Source: Gammaproteobacteria bacterium (GTDB taxonomy: Bacteria > Pseudomonadota > Gammaproteobacteria > GCA-001735895). From it: a stretch of 10,305 nt of DNA. This document shows, in pieces, positions 1 through 6,959 of the stretch (its first letter is position 1; each line of letters opens with the position of its first letter). The notes beneath the pieces are model-generated. The model was not told where the DNA came from. It was given only the letters and a program-made list of their open reading frames with translations, and searched no databases. The stretch covers positions 1 to 10,305 of the forward strand of contig JAOUJX010000123.1 in NCBI GenBank assembly GCA_029882955.1, given 5' to 3'. Both the position numbers and the translations under genes were made by a program.

Positions 1-570
1 TTGCACGCTCCAGCGCTGCTCGGGTTGGCTGTGGATCGCGGTGATGGCGCGCGCCAGTCGAATATCGGCGAGGCCGGCGAGTACCCCGGTTTCAATTTTC
101 TGATGCTTCATCACATAGCGCAGGACGTGTACCAGTAGCACTTCGGCCAGGCGGTTGAGCACGGTTTCCTGACCACAGCGCTGTTGCAGGCTTTCCTGTA
201 GTAGCAGCTCTATAATCGGTTTCAGGCTTTCCTGCGAGGCTTCGCAATCCTTTAAGTGCAGGGCGGCTGGAATCATGTCGAACAGAGGGTTAAGACGTAC
301 CGGGCCGAATTCGAGCTGGCAACAAAGAAGCTCAAAACCTGCCTGATCGGAGATAAGTTCAAACTGGTTTCCGGCTGTGATCCAGAGTATGTCGCCCTGG
401 CTGATATTAATACAGGTGGTGTTATCGTCTTTAAGTATCGCACTACCTTTATACACCAGTCCGATAGCCGAGTCTGCCGAGATATCCAGTCTGTTGTTCA
501 GGCCGCTAAGTAACTCTACCTTGCGGGTCTTTGGGCGAAATAATTCGAGTAATGACGAGAGGCGGTCCAT
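1..570 (-). CDS. AraC-family transcriptional regulator, cupin N-domain (partial, C-terminus beyond window)
   Basis: Reading leftwards from an ATG at 570-568, the frame stays open for 190 codons to the window edge, so the 3' end is missing. The protein starts MDRLSSLLELFRPKTRKVEL and continues through a beta-rich region with a GDILWITAG turn (about residues 60-68), typical of the cupin sensor domain (Cupin_6 type) of AraC regulators. Residues from about 167 (LADIRLARAITAIHSQPEQR) match the first helix of the AraC DNA-binding domain in this subfamily, which then runs off the window. Expected role: cytoplasmic DNA-binding regulator sensing an unknown ligand. It is divergent from the peroxiredoxin-like gene at 690, its likely target. 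No good Shine-Dalgarno precedes the ATG. Two small plus-strand ORFs over this gene are antisense shadows. The family call is firm; ligand and target are inference. Confidence 0.88.
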   Translation of the reverse strand, partial: MDRLSSLLELFRPKTRKVELLSGLNNRLDISADSAIGLVYKGSAILKDDNTTCINISQGDILWITAGNQFELISDQAGFELLCCQLEFGPVRLNPLFDMIPAALHLKDCEASQESLKPIIELLLQESLQQRCGQETVLNRLAEVLLVHVLRYVMKHQKIETGVLAGLADIRLARAITAIHSQPEQRWSVQ

Positions 571-689
571 TTTTATTCGATAGTTTGTACTAAATGATAG
601 TAATCAGGGGTAAACAGGCTACCAATAGTACAGACAGATTCATTATAGTGCCAGCCGTATCGTTTAAACCGACTAGTTGGAGATTGTTG
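571..689. promoter_or_regulatory. Divergent control region between araC-type regulator and peroxiredoxin-like gene
   Basis: This 119-bp gap separates two divergent start codons. The block at 642-649 reads as a perfect TATAAT on the minus strand (647-642) and as TATAGT on the plus strand (644-649), so -10 boxes of the two genes may overlap; neither has a strong -35 box. A second minus-strand candidate is TTGGTA (625-620), a 17-nt spacer, then TACTAT (602-597). Nearby lie TACTA-N5-TAGTA (588-602) and a longer-range inverted pair, TTTGTACTA (584-592) and TAGTACAGA (626-634, 8 of 9 matching). These are plausible operator half-sites for the AraC-type protein. Weak -35 boxes would fit activator-dependent promoters. 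All assignments are by eye. Confidence 0.35.
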
Positions 690-1220
690 ATGAATGTATT
701 AAAACCGCGTCAGGCTGTACCCGCACTGGAAGTTTCAACCCTGAAAGGGCCCTGGTCCCTGTCGATGCAGACACCCGAAAAATTCACCATGCTGGTTTTT
801 TACCGTGGTTTGCACTGCCCGTTATGTGCGAAATATCTCCAGGAGCTGGATAAGCTGGCTGGTGATTTTGAGCAGGCTGGCGTGACCGTACTGGCGCTAA
901 GTAGCGATGACCGGGAACGTGCTCAGCAGTCGAGTGACGACTGGCACTTGCAGAATATCAATCTGGGTTACGACCTCAGCATCGAACAGGCACGCGCCTG
1001 GGGCCTGCATCGCTCAGCGGGCAAAGGTAAAACGTCGATAGGTATCGAAGAACCGGCAGAATTCAGCGAACCGGGTTTATTCCTGATTCGCCCTGATGAG
1101 ACGCTGTACTGGAGCCAGGTCAGCACCATGCCCTTTGCGCGTCCACATTTTAAGGAAATTCTCGGTGCGCTGGGTTTTGTCGTCGCCAACGATTATCCGG
1201 CTCGCGGCGAGCTCGATTAA
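690..1220 (+). CDS. Peroxiredoxin-like (AhpC/TSA, thioredoxin-fold) protein
   Basis: A 176-residue cytoplasmic protein of the peroxiredoxin-like family. The thioredoxin-fold core follows the N-terminus: beta strand FTMLVFYRG (32-40), then HCPLCAKYLQEL with Cys43 and Cys46 forming a CxxC motif, then the VTVLALSSDD strand and an FLIRPDETLYW segment near the C-terminus typical of AhpC/TSA proteins. Expected role is thiol-dependent peroxide or disulfide reduction; the substrate is unknown. I chose ATG 690 because GGAGA (679-683) lies 6 nt upstream. The in-frame ATG at 594 would add 32 residues over the promoter region and has no ribosome binding site. The gene is divergent from an AraC-type regulator, which probably controls it, and converges on hyuB with only 13 bp between their stop codons and no clear terminator. 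Family assignment is firm; peroxidase activity is inferred. Confidence 0.85.
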   Translation: MNVLKPRQAVPALEVSTLKGPWSLSMQTPEKFTMLVFYRGLHCPLCAKYLQELDKLAGDFEQAGVTVLALSSDDRERAQQSSDDWHLQNINLGYDLSIEQARAWGLHRSAGKGKTSIGIEEPAEFSEPGLFLIRPDETLYWSQVSTMPFARPHFKEILGALGFVVANDYPARGELD

Positions 1221-1233
1221 CCTGTTAACGGCG

Positions 1234-2922
1234 TTAAGTTTTCATGGCACTGGCAATGTCTTTTGTGCTTAAGCCATATTCTTCGCGTGCGACGTCTTCG
1301 CTGATGTAGCCACGGCTTAAATCGCGCTTCACCAGCTCGGGATCTCGCTCGCGGGCAGAGCCATAACCGGCACCGCCCGGCATGGCCAGCATTACTCGCT
1401 GGCCGGCCGGGACAAATTGCTTTCCTTTACCTTTCATGGCGCTGCCATCGCTTCGTGAAATAGTCATCGCCGCGCCATTTTTACCGCCCTGTCTACCACG
1501 TGCGGGATGATCAACCCGATCGAACATGGCGGAGAAGTCGAATTCGTGGTCTTCGGTGGCGCCGACTTCCATATATTGCCCGAGTCCACCGCGATATTTT
1601 CCCGCTCCGCCGCTATCGGGACGTAATTCTTTACGCCAGATGATGACCGGACCGGTGTGTTCGGTGGCTTCGACCGGCATGGTCATGACGCCGGATGGGA
1701 AGGCGGTAGCATTCAATCCATCGGAATGCGGTCGGGCACCAGAACCGCCTGAGTTGAAGGTTAATACCTCGGCTCTAACGGCATTTTTTGAGGCAGGTCT
1801 ATCGGTACGCGGGCGTAGCGAAACCTGGAAGTTACACAGCGTTCCCGCGCCTTCTGCCGGTACCCTGTCGGGCAATAATTTATCCAGCGCGTCATAAACT
1901 GCATCGGGGATCATATGACCAATGACATGTCTTAAAGCAACGGGTGCGGGATGTACGGCATTGACGATGGTGTCTTCAGGTGCCGTGATGACAAAAGGTG
2001 CCAGCGACGCCGCATTGTTTGGAATCTCGGGTGCGATGGCACATTTGAGCGCAAAGCAGGTATAGGCCTTTGTGTAAACCAGCGGTACGTTAATGCCTTT
2101 CTTGTCCAGACCGGAGGTACCGGTAAAGTCGCAGAGAATCTGGTCCTGCTGAATGTCGAGTGATACCTTGAGATCGACAGGCGAGCTGTAACCATCGATG
2201 GTCATCATGCCCGATGCCTTACCGGGTGGCAATGCAGCAATGCATTCGAGCGTCGCGCGACGTGAGTTTTCCAGAATGAAATCGGCGATGTGGTTTAGGT
2301 CCGACAATTTAAACTCAGTCATCATGTCGATCAGGCGTCGATGACCAATTTCGTTACAGGTCGCCAATGCGTAGAAATCGCCAATCGCCTGGTCTGGCTC
2401 ACGCACATTGCCGCGTACGAGGCGAATCAGGGTTTGGTCGACTTGGCCTTTTTCGGCGAATTTCATGATCGGGATGTACATGCCTTCTTCGTAAATTGAA
2501 TTCGCATCGGCGCCAAAGCCACGGCCGCCGATATCGACAATATGCGCCGTGCAGGCGAGGAATCCGACGTGTGAACCCTGGTGGAACGATGGTGTGACGA
2601 CGGTGATGTCGTGTAGATGACCGGTGCCCTCCCAGGGATCGTTAGTGATGTACACATCGCCTTCGAAAATATTGTCATAACCGATGCGCCGAATGAAATG
2701 GGCGACCGAGTCGGCCATGGCGTTGACGTGTCCGGGCGTACCGGTGACGGCTTGCGCCAGCATCTGGCCTTTGGTGTCATAAACACCGGCGGATAAGTCA
2801 CCCGCTTCGCGTACCGAGGGTGAGAAGGCGGTACGGATTAAGGCCTGGGCCTGTTCTTCGACCACCGAGATGAGCCGGTTCCACATCACCTGGTTGGAAA
2901 CGGTTGAGGTTTTCTGGGTCAT
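1234..2922 (-). CDS. hyuB: Hydantoinase B/oxoprolinase family protein (HyuB-type subunit)
   Basis: A 562-residue protein, normal length for the HyuB subunit of ATP-dependent N-methylhydantoinase/5-oxoprolinase-type and related carboxylase enzymes. Family hallmarks visible are an N-terminal RTAFSPSVREAGDLSAGVYD segment (31-50), a GTPGHVNAM stretch (61-69), the YITNDPWEGTGHLHDITVV block (91-109) with its His residues, and a further HIVDIGG block (127-133). A Gly-rich C-terminal region with PGGAGYG follows. With HyuA it should form the cytoplasmic complex that opens (or carboxylates) a cyclic amide-like substrate in an ATP-dependent way. Its ATG shares one base with the hyuA stop (TGATG), and GGGAG (2935-2931) lies 8 nt upstream, so translation is probably coupled. 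Sequence alone does not separate hydantoinase, oxoprolinase or acetophenone/acetone carboxylase-like roles. The stop lies 13 bp from that of the convergent peroxiredoxin gene. Confidence 0.9.
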   Translation of the reverse strand: MTQKTSTVSNQVMWNRLISVVEEQAQALIRTAFSPSVREAGDLSAGVYDTKGQMLAQAVTGTPGHVNAMADSVAHFIRRIGYDNIFEGDVYITNDPWEGTGHLHDITVVTPSFHQGSHVGFLACTAHIVDIGGRGFGADANSIYEEGMYIPIMKFAEKGQVDQTLIRLVRGNVREPDQAIGDFYALATCNEIGHRRLIDMMTEFKLSDLNHIADFILENSRRATLECIAALPPGKASGMMTIDGYSSPVDLKVSLDIQQDQILCDFTGTSGLDKKGINVPLVYTKAYTCFALKCAIAPEIPNNAASLAPFVITAPEDTIVNAVHPAPVALRHVIGHMIPDAVYDALDKLLPDRVPAEGAGTLCNFQVSLRPRTDRPASKNAVRAEVLTFNSGGSGARPHSDGLNATAFPSGVMTMPVEATEHTGPVIIWRKELRPDSGGAGKYRGGLGQYMEVGATEDHEFDFSAMFDRVDHPARGRQGGKNGAAMTISRSDGSAMKGKGKQFVPAGQRVMLAMPGGAGYGSARERDPELVKRDLSRGYISEDVAREEYGLSTKDIASAMKT

Positions 2923-5003
2923 CAGTTTTTCTCCCGGGTTACATCAATGCATCCGTCTAGCTGGCGAATCGCCTGACGGCTACTCGGCAGGATGATCGTG
3001 GTTTCGTCTTCGATGATAGCGGAGGGTCCGGCGACGACATCACCGGGCTGTAAATCGTTGCGCTGGAAGATGGTAGATTCGACCATCTTGCCAATTGCGG
3101 GATCGAAAATCCCTCTTTGCTGACTAGCCGAAACCAGCGATGTATCCGATACGGGTTGAACCCTTGCTACTGCCTCGGCAAGCGTGGTCGAATTCACCGA
3201 CCAGACCGTAATTTCTATATCCATGCCTTCGACCGCTCGCCCAAACAGGTTGATGTAATCGGTTTCGAAGAGTGACAGAAAAGTTTCGGCATCGGGGTTT
3301 CGAGCCTGGTCGGCCGACAACACGATAGGAATTTCTTCACCCTGTCCTGTGTAGCGCATATAGGCCTTATACTCGGCCTGAATCTCTGCATCGGCATCGC
3401 AGGAACGCACAAAAGTGGTCGCTTCGGTTTCGAGGTCGGTTAACAGCTGGCGAATGACTTCGGGTTTGAAATCGGCCAGGCGCATATAGACGCTACGATT
3501 GGCTTCGAAGCTAAATGGGGCGCGCAGAAAACCGATTGCCGAACCGACGCCCGCACCGGGTGGTACCAGCAATCGGTTTACACCTAGCTTTTCGCATAAG
3601 CGTCCGGCGTGCAGCGGTGCCGCACCACCAAAGGCAATCATGGTGTAGTCGGTCAGGTCTTCACCGTTTTCGACGGCATGCACGCGTGCGGCATTCGCCA
3701 TGTTTTCATCGACGACTTCACACAGGCCATAGGCCGAGGTGAGTGAGTCCATCTCGAGTATGCTGCCCAGAGTCTTTTGCAATGCAGTGGATGAGGCATC
3801 GGCATCGAGTTGAATGGAGCCACCGGCGAAATTATCCGGGTCGAGTTTACCGAGTACCAGATCGGCGTCGGTGACCGCCGGACGTTCTCCGCCACGACCG
3901 TAACAGGCCGGGCCTGGCTCGGAACCCGCTGACTCCGGGCCAACACGAATTTGTCGCATCGAATCAACATGTGCCAGAGAGCCTCCGCCCGCGCCAATCT
4001 CTACCATGTCGATGACCGGGATAGAAATCGGCATACCGGAGCCCTTCTTAAAGCGGTAGGTTCTGGCGACTTCGAAAACGCGACTGGTCCTGGGCGTCTG
4101 ATGATTAATCAGGCAGATTTTCGCTGTGGTACCGCCCATGTCGAAAGACAGCACTTTATCGAGACCGTAGCGTGCGGCTATATGCGCGGCGAATACCGCA
4201 CCGCCTGCGGGACCGGACTCCACCAGCCTTACCGGAAATTCTGCAGCCGATTCAATCGAGATGATGCCGCCGCCGGAGTGCATCAGGAAAATTGGACAGT
4301 TGACACCATAATTTTTTAACTGGCCGCCCAATCTGTCCAGATAACTTTTCATCATTGGTTTGATATAGGCGTTGGCAACCACCGTGTTGAAGCGCTCGTA
4401 TTCACGCATTTGCGGGGAGACTTCGGATGATAGTGAGACCGATACTTCGGGAAGTTTTGCGGATATAACTTCGCGGATCATTTTTTCGTGGCTGCCATTT
4501 AAATAAGAATGCATTAAACCAACCGCAATACTTTCGTAACCGATATTGCTAATGCTGTCGATCAAGGCTTCGACGTCGGAGCGTTGCAAGGCAATCAATA
4601 CTTCGCCGTTGGCACCGATACGCTCTTCGACGGTATAGCGCTGCTGTCTGGGCAGGAGAGGCTCGGGCAGGGTCAGGTTAAGATCGTATTGTTCAAAGCG
4701 TGATTCGCTGCGCATCTCGATCACATCGCGAAAACCCTGAGTGGTAATCAACGCGGTCTTCGCCCCGCGTCTTTCGATTAATGCATTAGTGGCTAAGGTA
4801 GTGCCGTGAATAATTTGTTCTACGCGTGACAGTTTAATCCCGGCCTGTTTGCAGACCTGTTGCATGCCATCGATGATGGCGTCTTCGGGTGCGGTGTAGG
4901 TGGTTAACACCTTGGTAGAATACTGTTGCTCCCCGATTTCGAGTACGACATCGGTAAAAGTACCACCAATGTCCACACCCATACGGATTGATGACTGATT
5001 CAT
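2922..5003 (-). CDS. hyuA: Hydantoinase A/oxoprolinase family protein (HyuA-type ATPase subunit)
   Basis: A 693-residue protein, full length for HyuA. The N-terminal actin/acetate-kinase-like domain opens with MGVDIGGTFTDVVLE (8-22), a phosphate-binding loop of the ASKHA fold. HGTTLATNALIERRG (66-80), EVSPQMREYER (194-204), VESGPAGGAV (261-270) and the second nucleotide loop FDMGGTTAK (287-295) follow, then EPGPACYGRGG (362-372) and FGGAAPLHA further on. The C-terminal region ends with the GPSAIIEDETTIILP segment of the family. It is expected to hydrolyse ATP to activate the substrate carbonyl for the HyuB partner. The ATG at 5003 has GGAGAG (5018-5013) 9 nt upstream. It is co-directional with lysR, 103 bp downstream of it, and overlaps hyuB by one base. 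The family is certain; the substrate cannot be named. The LysR neighbour suggests inducible catabolism. Confidence 0.92.
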   Translation of the reverse strand: MNQSSIRMGVDIGGTFTDVVLEIGEQQYSTKVLTTYTAPEDAIIDGMQQVCKQAGIKLSRVEQIIHGTTLATNALIERRGAKTALITTQGFRDVIEMRSESRFEQYDLNLTLPEPLLPRQQRYTVEERIGANGEVLIALQRSDVEALIDSISNIGYESIAVGLMHSYLNGSHEKMIREVISAKLPEVSVSLSSEVSPQMREYERFNTVVANAYIKPMMKSYLDRLGGQLKNYGVNCPIFLMHSGGGIISIESAAEFPVRLVESGPAGGAVFAAHIAARYGLDKVLSFDMGGTTAKICLINHQTPRTSRVFEVARTYRFKKGSGMPISIPVIDMVEIGAGGGSLAHVDSMRQIRVGPESAGSEPGPACYGRGGERPAVTDADLVLGKLDPDNFAGGSIQLDADASSTALQKTLGSILEMDSLTSAYGLCEVVDENMANAARVHAVENGEDLTDYTMIAFGGAAPLHAGRLCEKLGVNRLLVPPGAGVGSAIGFLRAPFSFEANRSVYMRLADFKPEVIRQLLTDLETEATTFVRSCDADAEIQAEYKAYMRYTGQGEEIPIVLSADQARNPDAETFLSLFETDYINLFGRAVEGMDIEITVWSVNSTTLAEAVARVQPVSDTSLVSASQQRGIFDPAIGKMVESTIFQRNDLQPGDVVAGPSAIIEDETTIILPSSRQAIRQLDGCIDVTREKN

Positions 5004-5073
5004 TACGCGCTGCTCTCCAATTTCCCGAGGTTTCTGAAAAGCCAGTTTAAAACGGCCTGGTAGATAAGATCCA

Positions 5074-5102
5074 ATTATTTAAATATATCAAATGAATCAC
5101 AA
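5074..5102 (-). promoter_or_regulatory. Candidate hyuAB promoter
   Basis: On the minus strand, TTGTGA (5102-5097) and AATAAT (5079-5074) are separated by exactly 17 nt and match sigma-70 boxes at 4 of 6 and 5 of 6 positions. Transcription would begin near 5067, giving a leader of about 63 nt before the hyuA ATG. The tract is much more AT-rich than the surrounding coding sequence. It lies just past the lysR stop, supporting separate control of hyuAB from the genes upstream. Prediction by eye, untested. Confidence 0.45.
5077..5093. promoter_or_regulatory. Possible LysR-type box (T-N11-A)
   Basis: Read on the minus strand, this 17-bp stretch has ATTT and AAAT arms 9 bp apart, giving the T-N11-A geometry of LysR-family sites. 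It is flanked by a wider 8-bp inverted repeat, AATTATTT (5073-5080) and AAATAATT (5101-5108), and includes most of the 10-bp palindrome TATTTAAATA (5076-5085). The neighbouring LysR protein is the obvious candidate binder. However, the site falls inside the predicted promoter spacer, which fits repression better than classical activation, and AT-rich DNA yields such palindromes by chance. Confidence 0.25.
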
Positions 5103-5106
5103 ATAA

Positions 5107-6033
5107 TTATCCTGCAGAATTAATTTTCGCCTCGAATTGCTGTGAAAATCGTGTCGCTACTTCGCTGGCAATTTCGGCAGCACGCTGAACGAAACGAGCC
5201 GATTTTTCCGCGTCGTAGCGGGCGTGGAAACTGAGGCTCCTCGGTGTCCAGGCATAATCAATTTGTCTCAGTTCAGTCGATTCAAGTTCATTGATTACCA
5301 TGGCTGCGGGCACTGTCGCACTACCGTAACCATCGATGGTCATGTGTATGCAGGCGGCCAGATTGCTTGACGGCACCAGGCGTATCGGTAGATCGCGCCT
5401 GGCCGCAAAATGCGCCGCCACCTCTTCATAAGGCTGGGTTCCGCGAGCATGGGTGAGGATAGGATAACGCACCAGTTCTTCCAGCTGCAGGGGCCTGTCG
5501 GTGGGGAGGTCGGTGCCTGGTGAGCAAATCCAGATGAGCGGATAAACGCCAAGGTGGATGTTGCCGGTGGTCTGGCGGCTGAACGGGCCGCTTTGCAGAG
5601 CCAGATCGATGGAGCGTTCGAATAATTCTTTTTCCAGATTGGCCGAAAGATCGACAGTCAATTCTACCGTAATGTTGGGATAACGCTCTTTTAATTCGCG
5701 TAGAAAATCTCGCAACCAGGTATGCACCACCATTTCGGTGACGCCAAGCCGGAGTACGCCGTTGAGTAGCGCATCCTGATTGGCCGCTTCGATCAGGTTG
5801 TCCGTGGCTCGCAGTACCATGCGCGCGTGTTCGAGTAATTCCTGACCCTTCGAGGTTAGCCGTACCGAACCCGCATCGCGTTCCATCAGCGTGACATCAA
5901 GGAGTGATTCCAGAGAAGCAATGCGAGAAGATATATTAGGCTGAGTGGTATTGAGACGGTCGGCCGCCTTGCGAAAGCTGGACAGGTCGGCGACCCAGAC
6001 AAAGGCTTCCAATTGTTTCAGGTTGAATTTCAA
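5107..6033 (-). CDS. LysR-family transcriptional regulator
   Basis: A 308-residue protein of normal LysR length. The N-terminal winged helix-turn-helix lies at about 4-62, with the recognition region SSFRKAADRLNTTQPNISSR (18-37) followed by LESLLDVTLMERD. A linker helix leads to the periplasmic-binding-like effector domain (about 90-300), beginning NGVLRLGVTEMVVHTWL. The start is the unusual codon TTG (6033-6031). No in-frame ATG lies between it and the in-frame stop of the preceding gene, and beginning at KFNLKQLEAFVWVAD fits the family N-terminus. AGGG lies 4 nt before the TTG, a short spacing, so initiation may be weak. The gene starts 21 bp after the GTP cyclohydrolase II-like gene and lies 103 bp before hyuA, all on one strand, so it probably regulates hyuAB. 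The effector is unknown. Confidence 0.9.
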   Translation of the reverse strand: MKFNLKQLEAFVWVADLSSFRKAADRLNTTQPNISSRIASLESLLDVTLMERDAGSVRLTSKGQELLEHARMVLRATDNLIEAANQDALLNGVLRLGVTEMVVHTWLRDFLRELKERYPNITVELTVDLSANLEKELFERSIDLALQSGPFSRQTTGNIHLGVYPLIWICSPGTDLPTDRPLQLEELVRYPILTHARGTQPYEEVAAHFAARRDLPIRLVPSSNLAACIHMTIDGYGSATVPAAMVINELESTELRQIDYAWTPRSLSFHARYDAEKSARFVQRAAEIASEVATRFSQQFEAKINSAG

Positions 6034-6054
6034 TGTGCCCTGCGAGTTGATTGA

Positions 6055-6876
6055 TTAACTATCGGCGATGTCCGAATCAACAATTTTATGCCCCCAATCC
6101 TGCTTTGCATTTAGATATCGCTTATTCCATTTGCTGACACCAGCTATATGTTTTTCAGTGGCTAAATGTGTGAGCCCGGAACCCGACAAGTCTTTGATTT
6201 TTTTCGGGTTGTTGGTGAGCAGGCGAATTGGCCGGTCGCCGAGGAAGTATAAAATTAAGGCCGCAGCGTCGGTGAAGTCACGCGAGTCAGCGGGCAGGCC
6301 CAGGGATTCGTTGGCCTGGTAAGTGTTTTCTCCCGCATCCTGTAGCAGATAGGTTGCGGCCTTGGCCCATAAGCCGATGCCTCGACCTTCGTGGCCGGCC
6401 ATGTAAACGATCAGGCCACCAGCCGGGTCCTGCGAAATTCGATTCACGGCGGTTTCGAGCTGCGGGCCGCATTCGCAACGTTCAGAACCAAACACGTCGC
6501 CGGTCAGGCAATTCGAATGCACTCGTACCAGCGGGTTTTCAGCATTCACCGGGTCGCCAATCACCAGTACGCTATTTACCGCCATTGAAGAAGCGAGCGT
6601 CGAAAACAGGTTTTGCCCCCCGCTTTCACGTAGAGTCGATGCCAGCTCTTCTACTTTCTCCAGCTCGGTACTGCGAACGGCCGCGTACCACTGCGCATGG
6701 TAAGACTTGCCACCCATTTTTAGCGGTAATGGAATTGGACCGAGTAGATTGATGATCAGTTGGCCAACCGATGCAGGATTGTTATCGTCAATTACGACAC
6801 CTTTGCGGTCGATACGCACCAGTTTTCCGGTGTCGGTTAACTGTTGGCGGATTTCAGGATTCAGGTAGGTAAACAT
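6055..6876 (-). CDS. GTP cyclohydrolase II family protein (RibA-type, N-terminally extended)
   Basis: GTP cyclohydrolase II opens GTP to a diaminopyrimidine in the first step of riboflavin synthesis. Numbering from ATG 6924, the zinc ligands are Cys139, Cys150 and Cys152 in SNCLTGDVFGSERCECG. GHEGRGIGL follows, then Tyr192, Asp213 and Arg215 at positions I align to E. coli Tyr105, Asp126 and Arg128, and LLTNNPKK (235-242). The active-site core therefore appears intact. An Ala (176) sits where related proteins, from memory, have Arg before GHEGR. About 50-70 residues precede the usual N-terminus, and no DHBP synthase domain is present. I prefer ATG 6876 (273 aa). The 48 bases from the alternative ATG at 6924 use ATA and CTA codons, encode a Pro/Ile-rich stretch and overlap a likely promoter; neither ATG has a clear ribosome binding site. 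It may be the housekeeping RibA or a paralogue tied to the hyu genes. Confidence 0.85.
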   Translation of the reverse strand: MFTYLNPEIRQQLTDTGKLVRIDRKGVVIDDNNPASVGQLIINLLGPIPLPLKMGGKSYHAQWYAAVRSTELEKVEELASTLRESGGQNLFSTLASSMAVNSVLVIGDPVNAENPLVRVHSNCLTGDVFGSERCECGPQLETAVNRISQDPAGGLIVYMAGHEGRGIGLWAKAATYLLQDAGENTYQANESLGLPADSRDFTDAAALILYFLGDRPIRLLTNNPKKIKDLSGSGLTHLATEKHIAGVSKWNKRYLNAKQDWGHKIVDSDIADS

Positions 6877-6910
6877 TAGGCAGATAGGTGGAAGAATGCT
6901 AGGAGATAGT

Positions 6911-6939
6911 ATTATTGCTGGCATGAGGTTTTGTGTACA
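6911..6939 (-). promoter_or_regulatory. Candidate promoter for the GTP cyclohydrolase II-like gene
   Basis: On the minus strand, TGTACA (6939-6934) and AATAAT (6916-6911) are 17 nt apart, matching sigma-70 boxes at 4 of 6 and 5 of 6 positions. Transcription would start near 6904, downstream of the ATG at 6924, which supports initiation at 6876. The -35 box lies in the 8-bp palindrome GTGTACAC (6933-6940). Weak, by-eye prediction. Confidence 0.35.
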
Positions 6940-6946
6940 CTTTAAT
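6918..6946 (+). promoter_or_regulatory. Candidate promoter for the DUF2461-ABC transporter genes
   Basis: CTGGCA (6918-6923) and TTTAAT (6941-6946) are 17 nt apart, matching sigma-70 boxes at 4 of 6 and 5 of 6 positions. Transcription would start near 6953, so the whole palindromic element at 6960-7023 would form the 5' leader of the mRNA. The boxes overlap the oppositely directed candidate promoter for the GTP cyclohydrolase II-like gene, so the two could compete for RNA polymerase. Untested. Confidence 0.35.
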
Positions 6947-6959
6947 TTATGCTGATGTG

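Noticed and set aside
256..583. Two plus-strand ORFs of 85 and 68 codons
   Set aside because: They lie antisense to the AraC-type gene, whose continuous minus-strand frame encodes a recognisable cupin domain.
594..689. Extended start for the peroxiredoxin-like protein at ATG 594
   Set aside because: The added 32 residues cover the divergent promoter region, lack a ribosome binding site and are not family-like; ATG 690 has GGAGA 6 nt upstream.
1217..1240. Possible terminator between the convergent peroxiredoxin and hyuB genes
   Set aside because: Only a 5-bp AT-rich stem (TTAAC/GTTAA) with no GC-rich core and a short T-run; too weak to call.
1526..4319. Several ORFs of 65-123 codons opposite or out of frame with hyuA and hyuB
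   Set aside because: They overlap strongly supported family proteins and show no recognisable domain; they reflect codon composition.
6340..6420. Tyr-to-Met exchange in the GTP cyclohydrolase II, which would suggest a formylated product as reported for a Streptomyces paralogue
   Set aside because: Counting residues along E. coli RibA places Tyr105 in the RAYALQD segment, which aligns with Tyr192 here, so the key Tyr is retained.
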